From an uncultured Spirochaetales bacterium (GTDB taxonomy: Bacteria > Spirochaetota > Spirochaetia > Sphaerochaetales > Sphaerochaetaceae), in assembly GCA_949285145.1 (NCBI GenBank), contig CASDXQ010000003.1, positions 1 to 64,000 of the forward strand: a stretch of 64,000 nt of DNA. Direction: 5' to 3'. This document shows positions 16,825-26,236 of this stretch, one piece after another. The position numbers and the translations under genes are program-made. The first letter of the stretch is position 1, and every line of letters starts with the position of its first letter. The notes below the pieces were generated by a model that did not search any database, had not been told where the DNA came from, and was given only the letters and a program-made list of their open reading frames with translations.

Positions 16825-18951
16825 TTGATCAGGATTGATGACAGAATAAAGAGAGTTGATGCTGTAGCAAAGGCCAGGGGAGAGGCTGAGTATCTTTCCG
16901 ACCTGAGACGCGATGGCATGCTCTATGCCCGCATGGTCCGTTCGACCATTCCAAGGGGCAGGATCGAGAATATTGAGTTGCCGGTTCTTCCTGAAGGCTA
17001 TTATTTCATCAGCGCAAAGGATATTCCCGAAAACGGAAAGAATTCCCTTGTGATGATCGCAGGCGACTGGAGATGCTTTGCAGACGGCGATGTGCGCTAT
17101 GTCGGTGAGACCATCGGTCTTCTGGTCGGTAAAAGCCGTGCGGTTCTCAAGGCGCTTGGTGATGCGATAAGAATCACATATGAGGAAGAGGAAGCGTGCA
17201 TAAGCATTGATGACTCTATTGCCCTCAAAGGAGGGGCAATTCTCGGAGAAGACAATGTGCACTGCTCTCTGGTAAGCGAAAAGGGCGAGCCTGTTGATGA
17301 TGTTCTGAAGAGAGCAGATCAGATAATCGAGGAAACAATCGAGACAGGCTTTCAGGAGCATGTCCACATGGAGACAAATGCCGCAATGTGCATGATCGAG
17401 GATGGAAAATACACAATCTACGCATCTGCACAGTGTCCTTTCTATATAAGGAAGAGCATATGCGGTCTTCTCGGACTCTCTCCTGATGACATTGTCGTGA
17501 AGCAGACAACGACAGGCGGCGCATTCGGAGGCAAGGAACACTTCCCCGATGTGCTTGCCGGCCCTCTTCTCGTGGCTGAAAGCGTGATAAAGAAGCCTAT
17601 AATGCTGGTCTTCGACAGAGAGGAGGACATGCAGTTCTCAGTCAAGAGGCATCCTTCGAAGATCGTTTTCAGAACAGGTGTCGACAAGGACGGAAACATC
17701 CTTACAAGCGACATAAAAGTTTATTACAATGTTGGTGCATACCTCTCAAGTTCCTATGTTGTCCTGCAGCGCGGGGTGTTTCATGCAAACGGTGTTTACA
17801 ATTTCCCATCCACCAGAATCCGCGGCTACGGAATGGCGACAAACACGTTCCCCTCTGACGCCTTCCGCGGTTTCGGCGCGCCTCAGACGCTTTTCGCAAT
17901 AGAGACCCATATGGATCATATCGCGACCCGTTTCGGAATTGATCCTGTCGAATACAAGAAGCGTTACTTCCTCAGACAGGGAGATGAGACTGTCACACAG
18001 GGCCACATAGTTGAAAAAGTCGTGCTGAACGAAATGCTTGAGCAGATTGCGGCAAAGTCTGACTACTACCGCAAAGCAGCCGAATACAAAAGAGGATCCG
18101 GCCGCGGCATCGGCATGAGTTTCTACAACCACGGCGGCGCATTCACCGGAAACGGCGAGCAGTCTATAATCAAGGCACATCTGAAACTCCGAAAGAAAGG
18201 TGACAAGTTCACCATCCTGTGCGGACAGACGGAAATGGGACAGGGTTTCATGACGATTCTCAGAAAGATCGTTGCAGCTGTCCTTGAAACCGATATCGAC
18301 AATGTCCTCTACTACAACCCTGATACATCGCTTGTTCCTGATTCCGGTCCGACTGCGGCAAGCCGCTCAACAATGATCGTAGGACGCCTTGCCGAAGAGG
18401 CCGCAACTCTCATGAAGGATCATCTTGATGAGGATGAGGCGGAAGTCGAGACGGAATACAAGCATCCTGAAGGTCATCCGTGGGATCAGTCGACATTCAA
18501 GGGCGATGCGTATCTCGGCTACGGCTGGGGTGCATGCTGCGTGGAAGTGGAAGTCGATCCGCTCACCAATGAGGTGAAGGTTGCCGGCATATGGTCCAGC
18601 CATGATATCGGAAAGGCGATTGATGAGCTCATCGTCCACGGCCAGGTCAACGGCGGAATCATCCAGTCGCTGGGCTATGCTTCAATGGAAAAAATGGAGA
18701 ACAGGAACGGTTTCTTCCGTCAGACGAGCATGTCCGATTATGTGATTCCGACCAGCATGGACTTCCCGCGTCAGGAATGGGGACTTGTCGACAACCCGTA
18801 CGAGTGGGGGCCTTTCGGTGCAAAAGGCATGGGTGAGCTGGTCTTCAACGGCGCTGATGCCGCATATATCGATGCGCTTGAAAGGGCGCTTGACACCACG
18901 ATCACCAAGATCCCGATGCCTGTGGAAGATATCGAGGGGGTTAGAAAATGA
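16825..18951 (+). CDS. xdhA: Xanthine dehydrogenase, molybdenum-binding subunit
   Basis: Molybdopterin-binding catalytic subunit of 708 residues, oxidising hypoxanthine/xanthine. Hallmarks are TTGGAFGGKE (about residue 230), AFRGFGAPQ, ILCGQTEMGQG and the C-terminal GPFGAKGMGEL with the catalytic Glu. TTG 16825 is the likely start: GGAGG (16812-16816) lies eight bases before it and the product then begins MIRIDDRIKRVDAVAKARGE, as in XdhA. A TTG at 16792 is possible but has no ribosome site. The Se-donor genes downstream suggest a selenium-type enzyme. The stop overlaps xdhC (ATGA). Confidence 0.93.
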   Translation: MIRIDDRIKRVDAVAKARGEAEYLSDLRRDGMLYARMVRSTIPRGRIENIELPVLPEGYYFISAKDIPENGKNSLVMIAGDWRCFADGDVRYVGETIGLLVGKSRAVLKALGDAIRITYEEEEACISIDDSIALKGGAILGEDNVHCSLVSEKGEPVDDVLKRADQIIEETIETGFQEHVHMETNAAMCMIEDGKYTIYASAQCPFYIRKSICGLLGLSPDDIVVKQTTTGGAFGGKEHFPDVLAGPLLVAESVIKKPIMLVFDREEDMQFSVKRHPSKIVFRTGVDKDGNILTSDIKVYYNVGAYLSSSYVVLQRGVFHANGVYNFPSTRIRGYGMATNTFPSDAFRGFGAPQTLFAIETHMDHIATRFGIDPVEYKKRYFLRQGDETVTQGHIVEKVVLNEMLEQIAAKSDYYRKAAEYKRGSGRGIGMSFYNHGGAFTGNGEQSIIKAHLKLRKKGDKFTILCGQTEMGQGFMTILRKIVAAVLETDIDNVLYYNPDTSLVPDSGPTAASRSTMIVGRLAEEAATLMKDHLDEDEAEVETEYKHPEGHPWDQSTFKGDAYLGYGWGACCVEVEVDPLTNEVKVAGIWSSHDIGKAIDELIVHGQVNGGIIQSLGYASMEKMENRNGFFRQTSMSDYVIPTSMDFPRQEWGLVDNPYEWGPFGAKGMGELVFNGADAAYIDALERALDTTITKIPMPVEDIEGVRK

Positions 18952-19415
18952 TAGAATTCAAGCTGAATGGAAAACTTGTCAGGTTTGAAGGCAATCCTCT
19001 GACAAGACTTATAGATGTGATAAGAGAGGATCTTGATCTCACCGGTACCAAGGAAGGCTGCGGAGAAGGTGAATGCGGTGCATGTTCCGTGCTGAGGAAC
19101 GGCAAGCTTGTCACAAGCTGCATAATTCCGGTAGGAGCGGTTGCGGGAGATGAGATCATAACGATCGAAGGCCTCCGTGATACGCCTCAGGGCCAGTGCA
19201 TAATCGATGCGTTTGCCGAAGGCGGGGCCGTGCAGTGCGGTTTCTGCATTCCCGGCATGGTCATGGCTGCCGAGGCCCTGCTGCTTGTCAACAGCGATCC
19301 TGATGAGGATGAAGTCAGAGCGGCCATCAGCGGGAATATATGCCGCTGTACAGGCTATGACCTGATTGTCGATTCGATTTTACTCGCAGCAAAGAAAGGA
19401 AAGGGCTTATGGTAG
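18948..19415 (+). CDS. xdhC: Xanthine dehydrogenase, 2x[2Fe-2S] subunit
   Basis: Iron-sulfur subunit of 155 residues. The plant-type cluster is GCGEGECGACSV (about residues 38-49) and the second, helical-domain cluster is CGFCIPGM with ICRCTGY. It passes electrons from XdhA to the FAD subunit. It overlaps xdhA by four bases and the next gene by seven, so the three are translationally coupled. Confidence 0.96.
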   Translation: MIEFKLNGKLVRFEGNPLTRLIDVIREDLDLTGTKEGCGEGECGACSVLRNGKLVTSCIIPVGAVAGDEIITIEGLRDTPQGQCIIDAFAEGGAVQCGFCIPGMVMAAEALLLVNSDPDEDEVRAAISGNICRCTGYDLIVDSILLAAKKGKGLW

Positions 19416-20252
19416 AAAAATGTTATATTCCATCCTCTCTTGAGGAAGCATTGAAGATAAGAAGGGAAACCGGGGCCCGTCCTCTTGCGGGAGGTTCCGA
19501 CCTGATGGTCCAGTACAAACAGGGAATCGGCATCACACCATCATTCCCGTTCCCGGTAATGATCATCTCAAAACTTGAGGAGCTCAGAGGCATAAGGCAG
19601 AAGGATGACGGATCCGTAGAGATCATGGCACTTGCGACACCGGATGAGATCGCACAATGTGAAGAATGCCGCCTCCCGTATGGGTGCCATCGCACTGAGA
19701 AACACCGCCACGATAGGAGGAAACATAGGCAATGCATCTCCAAAGGGAGATCTCCCGCAGCCTCTCATCCTGCTTGATGCCGAAATCGTTCTCAGAAACT
19801 GTGATGAAGAGCGTGTAATGCCGCTTGACGAGTTCATTCTCGGTTCAAAGAAAACCGCATTGAGGGATGACGAGATCATCTACAAGATCATAATCCCTCC
19901 GGTAAGCTATTCGTATGCCTATTACAGGAAGATCGGAACAAGAAAGGCGAATGCGATCTCCAAGCTGTCCCTGTCTTCCCTCATCAGAATTGAGGATGGT
20001 GTGATCACTGACTTCCGTGCCGCATCCGGTGCCGCAGGTCCCAGGGTGATACGCAGCAGGGAAAGCGAGAACATCCTGAAAGGCAAGAGAATAGATGAGG
20101 TAGCGGATGCTCTTCCGTCATTCCTTGATTCCTGGAATGATGCGATCAGTCCGCATGCAATGCCGCAGTACAGACGCAATACCACAAGGCGCATGCTTGA
20201 GCATTTCATCCTGGCGGCAGCTGGAATGCCGGAAAACCAGATCATCGAATAA
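19409..20252 (+). pseudogene. xdhB: Xanthine dehydrogenase FAD-binding subunit, frameshifted
   Basis: The 5' part (19409 to about 19660) encodes a normal FAD-subunit start, with RPLAGGSDLMVQYKQ and VEIMALATPDEIAQ, then runs out of homology and stops at 19777. The rest of the family sequence continues in another frame from about 19665, with AASRMGAIALRNTATIGGN and the C-terminal CO-dehydrogenase-type domain to 20252. Only about five residues separate the conserved blocks where family members have about seventeen, so roughly 35-37 bases appear deleted as well as the frame lost. If real, the xanthine dehydrogenase lacks its own FAD subunit and YgfM might substitute. Confidence 0.8.
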
Positions 20253-20269
20253 AGATCAAGGAGGTGGAT

Positions 20270-20974
20270 GTGAGGGAAATCTTCAAAGCCGCAGAGCTTC
20301 AGGAAGCTTTCAGCCTGAAGGAAAAAGGAGCTGTCTACTTTGCAGGCGGCAGTGAGATACTGCGCCTTGGCAGCAGTGTGGACAAGGACAGGTCACTCAT
20401 TGATGTGAACACAATTCTTTCACATGAGATAAAAAAGGAAGGAGGCTTTCTCGTCATCGGGGCAGCTGTGACATTCCAGGAGATCCTCGGGTGCGGCTTT
20501 TCTCCCGAATGGCTGAAGAAGGCTGTACATCTGATGGCAAGCCAGGCACTGCGGAATCAGGCCACGATAGGAGGGAACATAGCGTGCATGAGGGATGACA
20601 GCTATCTCATTCCATCGTTGCTTGCATCCGGTGCATCTCTGACAGTCTATGGTGCGAAAGGTCTTAATTCCATTCCACTTGAGGACTATGTGAGAAAAGG
20701 CGGCTGCAGCTGTCTTATCCTTTCAGTGAGCATTCCATCTGATGTGAAAGTCGCATTGAAACGTTTTTCACGCAGCGCATCAAGTCACAGTGCGCTCAAC
20801 ATCGCCGCATCTTCCCTCGGGGTTTTCGCCTGTGTGAAATCATCAGGGATCGCATTGTCTCTGGATGAACTTGAAAAACTTGAATACAGGGATGATATAA
20901 CCGGCAGCGGAGAATACAAGAAATACCTTGCCCTGGAGGAAGCCGGGCGTCTCATGAAGGAGGTGAATGCATGA
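20270..20974 (+). CDS. ygfM: FAD-binding molybdenum hydroxylase subunit (YgfM-like)
   Basis: A 234-residue FAD-binding subunit related to the XdhB/CoxM family, with VYFAGGSEILRLGS near the N-terminus and NQATIGGNIACM near residue 100. It is shorter than XdhB. It sits directly before xdhD and is coupled to it by ATGA, as is ygfM in the E. coli cluster, so it is likely the FAD partner of XdhD. AAGGAGG (20258-20264) favours GTG 20270 over GTG 20264, which lies inside the ribosome site. Confidence 0.85.
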   Translation: MREIFKAAELQEAFSLKEKGAVYFAGGSEILRLGSSVDKDRSLIDVNTILSHEIKKEGGFLVIGAAVTFQEILGCGFSPEWLKKAVHLMASQALRNQATIGGNIACMRDDSYLIPSLLASGASLTVYGAKGLNSIPLEDYVRKGGCSCLILSVSIPSDVKVALKRFSRSASSHSALNIAASSLGVFACVKSSGIALSLDELEKLEYRDDITGSGEYKKYLALEEAGRLMKEVNA

Positions 20975-23847
20975 ATATTTCCTTCATCCTCAACAATAAG
21001 AAAGTAACATGGAACCTTGAGCCGGATCAGCGCGTCCGTGAAGCCCTGTATGCGCACGGCTGTGTCACGGTGCGCGACAGCGATGACGGCGAAGGTTTCA
21101 CAGGCAGTGACATAATCATTTACAACGGAATGCCGCGTTCTTCAAATCTCATGCTCTGTTTCCAGCTTGAAGGAGCTGATATCAGGACTGCCGAATCGCT
21201 GAAGAAGGGAAAGGCGCTGAATGATGTGCAGGAAGCCATGATAAAAGCCGGTGTTGTTCAGAGCGCATACAATTCCCCGACAGCGGCCCTCATCCTCACT
21301 CATCTGCTTGAGAAAAAGCCCGATGCGACAAGAAATGATGTGAAGGAGGCTCTTTCCTCCCTCTTCATAAGGGATGCGGGGTATGAGCATTTCTATCTTG
21401 CTGTCCGTCTTGTACAGGAGAAGAGAAAGACCGGCAGGTATCAGAGTTCTGTAAGTCCCACCTTCCGTGATAACCTTGAGTACATCGGAAAGCCGATGGA
21501 CAAGGTAGACGGGTATGCTCTTGTCTCTGGCGACAAGGTATTTGTTGAAGACAAGGTCGAGCCGGGTGCCTGTGTCCTCAAGGTTCTCCGCTCCCCGTAC
21601 GCCATGGCTTATATAAGGAAAATCGACACGAAGGAAGCCGAAGATCTTGAAGGAGTGGAAGCTGTCATCACTCATGAGAACTGTCCTGATGTATATTACA
21701 TGCAGGCCGGTCAGGGAAACCCCGAGCCCAGTCCTTATGACCGAAGACTCTTTAACCGCAAGGTGCGTCATGTTGGCGACAGGGTTGCCGCAGTTGTCGC
21801 AAAGGATGAGGAGACAGCGCTTAAGGCACTCTCGCTGATTCGTGTGGAATACGAGCCGGTAAAGCCTGTATTCACAGTCGAGGAAGCGATGGAAGATGGT
21901 GCATCGCTTGTACATAACGGCAAAGTGTCATACGTCTCCGGCGCTCCTGAAAATCTTGATGAGTACAACAGGAATGCGGATGAGAGGGACGGGCAGGTCA
22001 TTTACCAGTTCCCCCTTCATGGGGACATAAGGCACAACATAGCAGCAGGGGCTCATGGCGGCATCGGCGATGTTGAGAAGGCTTTCCGTGAAAGCGATGC
22101 CGTAGTCGAGGCTACATACCAGACCAGCCAGGTTCAGTGCACTCCTCTGGAACCGCATGTGTGCTACAGCAAGATGGAAAACGGTCGTCTGGTTCTTCAC
22201 TGCTCGACGCAGGTTCCGTATCATGTGAGAAGAATTGTCGCAACAGTATGCCGGATTCCGGAAAACAAGGTTCATGTCATAAAGGAAAGAGTCGGCGGCG
22301 GTTACGGTTCAAAGCAGGATATCCTCGTGGAGGATCTGTGCGGATATGCGACATGGCTGACCGGACGGAACATTTATTACCGCAATACAAGAGAAGAGGA
22401 GTTCATTGCCAATTCCACCCGTCATCCGATGAGGCTTACCGTGAAGATGTCGGGAAACAAGGACGGAAGGATAACCGGTATATATATGGATGTCAGGGCA
22501 AATACAGGACCGTACGGCAATCACTGCCTTACCGTTCCGATGAATGCAAGCAGCAAGACTCTGCCTCTCTTCAAGGTCGAGAATATGTATTACGACCTGA
22601 CAACCTATTACTCCAACATACCTCCGGCCGGTGCGTACCAGGGATACGGTGCTCCCAAAGGCTACTTCGCAATCATGAGTGCGATGGATGAACTTGCCCG
22701 CAAGCTCGGTGTTGATCCGCTTGAGATGGCACTTAAGAATGCAGTCGATGAAGGCTACATGCTTGAAATCCTGAAAGGTCTTGGCGAAGGAAGGGAAGGC
22801 ACTGTCGTTCCTGTCGGCTCCTGCGGTGTCAAGGAAGCGCTGAAGAAAGGCGCCGAGATGATCAGATGGGGAGTCAGGGAGAAATCTCCGGATCCGGACT
22901 GGGAAATTGGAAAAGGTTTTGCCATGATACAGCAGGGTTCCGGTCTGCCGGGTCTTGACCAGTCAAATGCACAGTGCAAGCTCCTGCCGGATGGCAGTAT
23001 AGTCCTGCTTTCAGGCGGTGCCGATATCGGAACCGGACTTGATACGATCTCTGCGAAGATAGTATGCGAGCTGCTGAAGGTGGATCCTTCCCGCGTGACT
23101 GTTGTCTCCGGCGATACTGACAGCTGTCTTTTCGACACAGGTGCATATGCATCAAGCGGTACGTACTTCTCCGGCAATGCAAGCCTCAATGCGGTAAAGG
23201 ATCTTAAGGAAAAGATGCTTGCAGAGGCTGCCCTTCAGATGAATGAGGATGTGAATGATCTGGATGTCGAGGCACCCGGATTTGTCGTCTCCAGAAAGAG
23301 CGGAGCAAAGCTCAGTTATGAGAAACTCAGCCATGATTCTCTTGCAGGCGATGGCAGGGGCGCCATCATAGGAACGGGCAGTTTCGCAACTGGAAACTCC
23401 GCAATCCCGTACGGTGCGCATTTCGCACAGGTTGCGGTGAACAAGGTTACAGGAGAAATCAAGGTTCAGAAGTTCTATGCACTTCAGGATGCCGGAACTC
23501 CGATCAATCCCGAGCTTGCCCTCTGCCAGATGTACGGTGCGGCTCAGAAGAGTATCGGGCACACGCTTTATGAAGATATGGTTCTTGATGAGAGCGGCAA
23601 GTGCATCAGTGCCGACTTCACAGACTACGGTGTGCCCATGATCGAGGAAGCTCCGGAGGATTTCAAGGCGGTTCTCATCGATGTGAATGACCAGTATGGT
23701 CCTTTCGGCGCGAAGAGTATTTCAGAGATAGCCACGAACGGCGCAGCTCCCGCTATTGCAAATGCAATATATGATGCGGTGGGTGCAAGAGTCCGCAGCT
23801 GGCCGATCACACCGGAAAAGATACTCCGTGCTCTCGGAAAAATCTGA
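20971..23847 (+). CDS. xdhD: XdhD/YgfN, putative selenium-dependent purine hydroxylase
   Basis: A 958-residue molybdenum hydroxylase with a short N-terminal ferredoxin-like region fused to the catalytic domain. It closely follows E. coli XdhD in segments such as SDDGEGFTGSD, VKERVGGGYGSKQDI, GAYQGYGAPKG, SGGADIGTGLDT, ISGDTDSCLFDTGAYASSG (first residue V here) and GPFGAKSISEI. The N-terminal domain has lost the cysteines that hold [2Fe-2S] in XdhC, a family feature, so it needs outside electron carriers. The final Glu of GPFGAKSISE is the catalytic base. Its place in the island supports a role in purine or urate oxidation. Confidence 0.94.
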   Translation: MNISFILNNKKVTWNLEPDQRVREALYAHGCVTVRDSDDGEGFTGSDIIIYNGMPRSSNLMLCFQLEGADIRTAESLKKGKALNDVQEAMIKAGVVQSAYNSPTAALILTHLLEKKPDATRNDVKEALSSLFIRDAGYEHFYLAVRLVQEKRKTGRYQSSVSPTFRDNLEYIGKPMDKVDGYALVSGDKVFVEDKVEPGACVLKVLRSPYAMAYIRKIDTKEAEDLEGVEAVITHENCPDVYYMQAGQGNPEPSPYDRRLFNRKVRHVGDRVAAVVAKDEETALKALSLIRVEYEPVKPVFTVEEAMEDGASLVHNGKVSYVSGAPENLDEYNRNADERDGQVIYQFPLHGDIRHNIAAGAHGGIGDVEKAFRESDAVVEATYQTSQVQCTPLEPHVCYSKMENGRLVLHCSTQVPYHVRRIVATVCRIPENKVHVIKERVGGGYGSKQDILVEDLCGYATWLTGRNIYYRNTREEEFIANSTRHPMRLTVKMSGNKDGRITGIYMDVRANTGPYGNHCLTVPMNASSKTLPLFKVENMYYDLTTYYSNIPPAGAYQGYGAPKGYFAIMSAMDELARKLGVDPLEMALKNAVDEGYMLEILKGLGEGREGTVVPVGSCGVKEALKKGAEMIRWGVREKSPDPDWEIGKGFAMIQQGSGLPGLDQSNAQCKLLPDGSIVLLSGGADIGTGLDTISAKIVCELLKVDPSRVTVVSGDTDSCLFDTGAYASSGTYFSGNASLNAVKDLKEKMLAEAALQMNEDVNDLDVEAPGFVVSRKSGAKLSYEKLSHDSLAGDGRGAIIGTGSFATGNSAIPYGAHFAQVAVNKVTGEIKVQKFYALQDAGTPINPELALCQMYGAAQKSIGHTLYEDMVLDESGKCISADFTDYGVPMIEEAPEDFKAVLIDVNDQYGPFGAKSISEIATNGAAPAIANAIYDAVGARVRSWPITPEKILRALGKI

Positions 23848-23876
23848 GAAAGGGCATTGCAAGGTGCTTTGACTTA

Positions 23877-23908
23877 AGGCCGGATGAGAAAATCATCCGG
23901 CCTGTTTA
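23877..23908 (+). terminator. Terminator of the xdh operon
   Basis: GGCCGGATGA (23878-23887) pairs perfectly with TCATCCGGCC (23893-23902), followed by TGTTTAT. It closes xdhA-xdhD. Confidence 0.85.
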
Positions 23909-23998
23909 TATGCAGTTTATTCCTTAAAATACAATGAGTAATCTGATTAGTATCTGTGACTTACAAAATGAAGTGAACACATGATTCTCAGCTGATTC

Positions 23999-24022
23999 AT
24001 GTCTGATGAAATGTCTGATGCA
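23999..24022. repeat. Tandem 12-base repeat upstream of the desulfidase gene
   Basis: ATGTCTGATGAA is followed immediately by ATGTCTGATGCA (11 of 12 identical), about 41 bases before the -10 of the next gene. It is a possible activator site. Confidence 0.4.
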
Positions 24023-24063
24023 AAAAGGAAAAAATCATCTTAAATTTTACCTTCCGTTTATGT

Positions 24064-24069
24064 TAGAAT
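24064..24069 (+). promoter_or_regulatory. -10 element directly before cyuA (leaderless candidate)
   Basis: TAGAAT ends six bases before the ATG at 24076, placing the transcript start at the start codon. No ribosome site is present. Confidence 0.45.
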
Positions 24070-24075
24070 TCACTT

Positions 24076-25350
24076 ATGAGTCAGGAATATTTCGATACTT
24101 TTTGTGAAATTCTGAATGAGGAGCTTCAGCCTGCACTGGGCTGTACCGAACCGATTGCGATTGCCTACGCGGCAAGCATGATGAGGCAGACGCTTGGATG
24201 TATTCCCTCCTTTATAAAGATCAGAACAAGCGGGAACATAATAAAGAACGTCAAGGCTGTCACAGTTCCAAATTCAGGTGGTATGAAAGGTATTGAGGTT
24301 GCTGCAATACTGGGCATTCTCGGCGGCCGTGCTGATCTTGTCCTTGAGGTTCTCTCCTGCATCACTTCAGGACAGATAGAAGAGACAAAGAAACTTATTG
24401 CGGATGGTTATGCATCTGTGCAGCTTGCGACAGGGGTTCCTTCCCTTTATATAGAAATCACAGGAGAAAAGGACGGACATTCGGCTCTGTGCATCGTTTC
24501 GGGAGAACATACGAACATCACAAGACTTGAGAAGGACGGAAATGTCATAATCGACAAGAAGTCATGTGCAAATGAAAACGAAGTGAAGACTGACAGGAGC
24601 TCTCTTTCAGTATCCCGCATCATAGATTTTGCAAAGAATGTTCCTCTGGATGCTATAGACAAGGTCATAACACGTCAGATTGACTACAACAGTGCGATTG
24701 CAAGGGAAGGTCTGTCAAGGAAGTACGGCGTTTCTGTCGGACGTACGCTGCTGACTCATTACGATGCCTCCGATGTGAGGATCAGGGCACGTGCAATGGC
24801 CGCTGCAGGCTCTGATGCAAGGATGTCGGGCTGTTCTCTGCCCGTGATAATAAATTCAGGTTCTGGAAATCAGGGGCTTACTGTTTCGCTTCCTGTCATA
24901 GAGTATGCAAAGGAATACAGGAAAACTCATGAGGAGCTTGTAAGAGCCCTTGCGCTTTCGAATCTCATTGCTGTTCATCAGAAAAGATATATAGGTCCTC
25001 TGTCTGCTTTCTGCGGGGCTGTGAATGCTGCAACAGGTGCAGCTGCCGGTATCTGCTTCCTGCTCGGCGGCAGTGATGAGGAAATAAGCCAGACAATCAC
25101 GGATGTGCTTGCAAATGTCGGAGGCATAGTATGCGACGGGGCGAAACCCAGCTGTGCTGCAAAAATATCTTCAGCACTTGAGGCTGCGATACTGAGTTAT
25201 GAGATGACAAAGGAAGGCAACTGCTTCAAAGGCGGTGAAGGCCTTGTCAATTCCGACATCGAGAAGACAATCGAGAGTTTCGGAAGGGTCGGACGTGAAG
25301 GCATGAAGGAAACTGATGCCGAAATACTGAAGATCATGCTAGATAACTGA
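24076..25350 (+). CDS. cyuA: L-cysteine desulfidase / UPF0597 family (CyuA-YhaM-like)
   Basis: A 424-residue protein of the serine-dehydratase-alpha-like family. ALGCTEPIAIAYAA near residue 20 carries the first cluster cysteine, and further conserved cysteines lie around YIGPLSAFCGAVNAATG and GGIVCDGAKPSCAAK. Family members are [4Fe-4S] enzymes that release sulfide and ammonia from cysteine to give pyruvate. In the selenium island it could act on cysteine or a related amino acid; this is inference. The 3' end overlaps the convergent gene by 17 bases. Confidence 0.85.
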   Translation: MSQEYFDTFCEILNEELQPALGCTEPIAIAYAASMMRQTLGCIPSFIKIRTSGNIIKNVKAVTVPNSGGMKGIEVAAILGILGGRADLVLEVLSCITSGQIEETKKLIADGYASVQLATGVPSLYIEITGEKDGHSALCIVSGEHTNITRLEKDGNVIIDKKSCANENEVKTDRSSLSVSRIIDFAKNVPLDAIDKVITRQIDYNSAIAREGLSRKYGVSVGRTLLTHYDASDVRIRARAMAAAGSDARMSGCSLPVIINSGSGNQGLTVSLPVIEYAKEYRKTHEELVRALALSNLIAVHQKRYIGPLSAFCGAVNAATGAAAGICFLLGGSDEEISQTITDVLANVGGIVCDGAKPSCAAKISSALEAAILSYEMTKEGNCFKGGEGLVNSDIEKTIESFGRVGREGMKETDAEILKIMLDN

Positions 25351-26236
25351 AAAGCACAGTCACTTCGCCTCCACATGTCATGCCGAGTTCTCCATCCTTG
25401 CTGAGGTTATAAGTCTTTATGTATGATCCAGTGCACAGTGACGCTTCCTTTTTTGCTTCTTCTTCAAGCGCTCCTCCTCCTATGGTGCCGCTAGTAATAT
25501 TCTGTGAGTTCACAATAAGAATCTGACCTTCACGTGCAGGAGTGGAGCCGGAGGCCTTCAGCACTCTGCAGATCACGCAGTTTCTCTCAGATGCAAGGGT
25601 CTTTATAAGAGAAGGGCTGACTATGCAGGCATTCTTCTCTTTTCTGTATACGGAAATTATTTCTGCCATGATTGATACTGCGATTTCCTGAGGTGTGAGT
25701 GCGTTTATTGAAAGTCCGATGGGACTGTGCACTTTGGAAAGCTTCTTTTCACTTATTCCTTTCTCTATCATCTGCTCAAAACAGTATTTGATTTTATTTT
25801 TTGAACCTATCATTCCGATATAGGAGCTTTTTCTTTTGAGACAGTAGTATAAACAATCACTGTCATAGGAATGTCCGTGTGTGAAAATGCAGAAATACGG
25901 GTTAATTATCTTATTAAGCTTTCTTACAGGAAGCTTTTCGAATGAAGCATGGATGAACTCAGTCAATGGCGGGAAGCAGTCCTTCATCCCGCTTCTGTCA
26001 TCGATGACTGTCACCGCGAGGCCGCATTGCTGTGCGACCGGGACAAGGGACTGTGCGATATGACCGCCTCCGAACAGCACAAGATGTACAGGGTAGGTTA
26101 ATGTACTTGTGTACTCTCCCTCCTCTCCGATATATTCATGTGCATTGCCCTCAGCATCGATGCTGACAGAGACACTCACCTGTTCACAGTCAAGTCTTTT
26201 CTCAAGTTCTTTATATATATTTGTGTGTTCACTCAT
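25334..26236 (-). CDS. XdhC/CoxI-type molybdenum hydroxylase maturation factor with swapped domain order
   Basis: A 300-residue protein that binds molybdenum cofactor and helps insert the sulfido or selenido ligand in xanthine-dehydrogenase-type enzymes. The Rossmann part comes first ([14 protein letters not shown] near residue 50, then VIDDR), and the XdhC_CoxI part comes last ([16 protein letters not shown] near residue 225 and [12 protein letters not shown]). In usual XdhC proteins the order is the reverse. It follows a NifS-like desulfurase with an 8-base overlap, so the two are co-translated. This pairing parallels XdhC and its NifS sulfur donor in Rhodobacter. Confidence 0.85.
   Translation of the reverse strand: MSEHTNIYKELEKRLDCEQVSVSVSIDAEGNAHEYIGEEGEYTSTLTYPVHLVLFGGGHIAQSLVPVAQQCGLAVTVIDDRSGMKDCFPPLTEFIHASFEKLPVRKLNKIINPYFCIFTHGHSYDSDCLYYCLKRKSSYIGMIGSKNKIKYCFEQMIEKGISEKKLSKVHSPIGLSINALTPQEIAVSIMAEIISVYRKEKNACIVSPSLIKTLASERNCVICRVLKASGSTPAREGQILIVNSQNITSGTIGGGALEEEAKKEASLCTGSYIKTYNLSKDGELGMTCGGEVTVLFSYLA

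Noticed and set aside
16780-17541. Long open frame (253 codons) antisense to xdhA
   Set aside because: xdhA is unambiguous here; the antisense frame has no ribosome site and reads as a cysteine- and histidine-rich mirror sequence.
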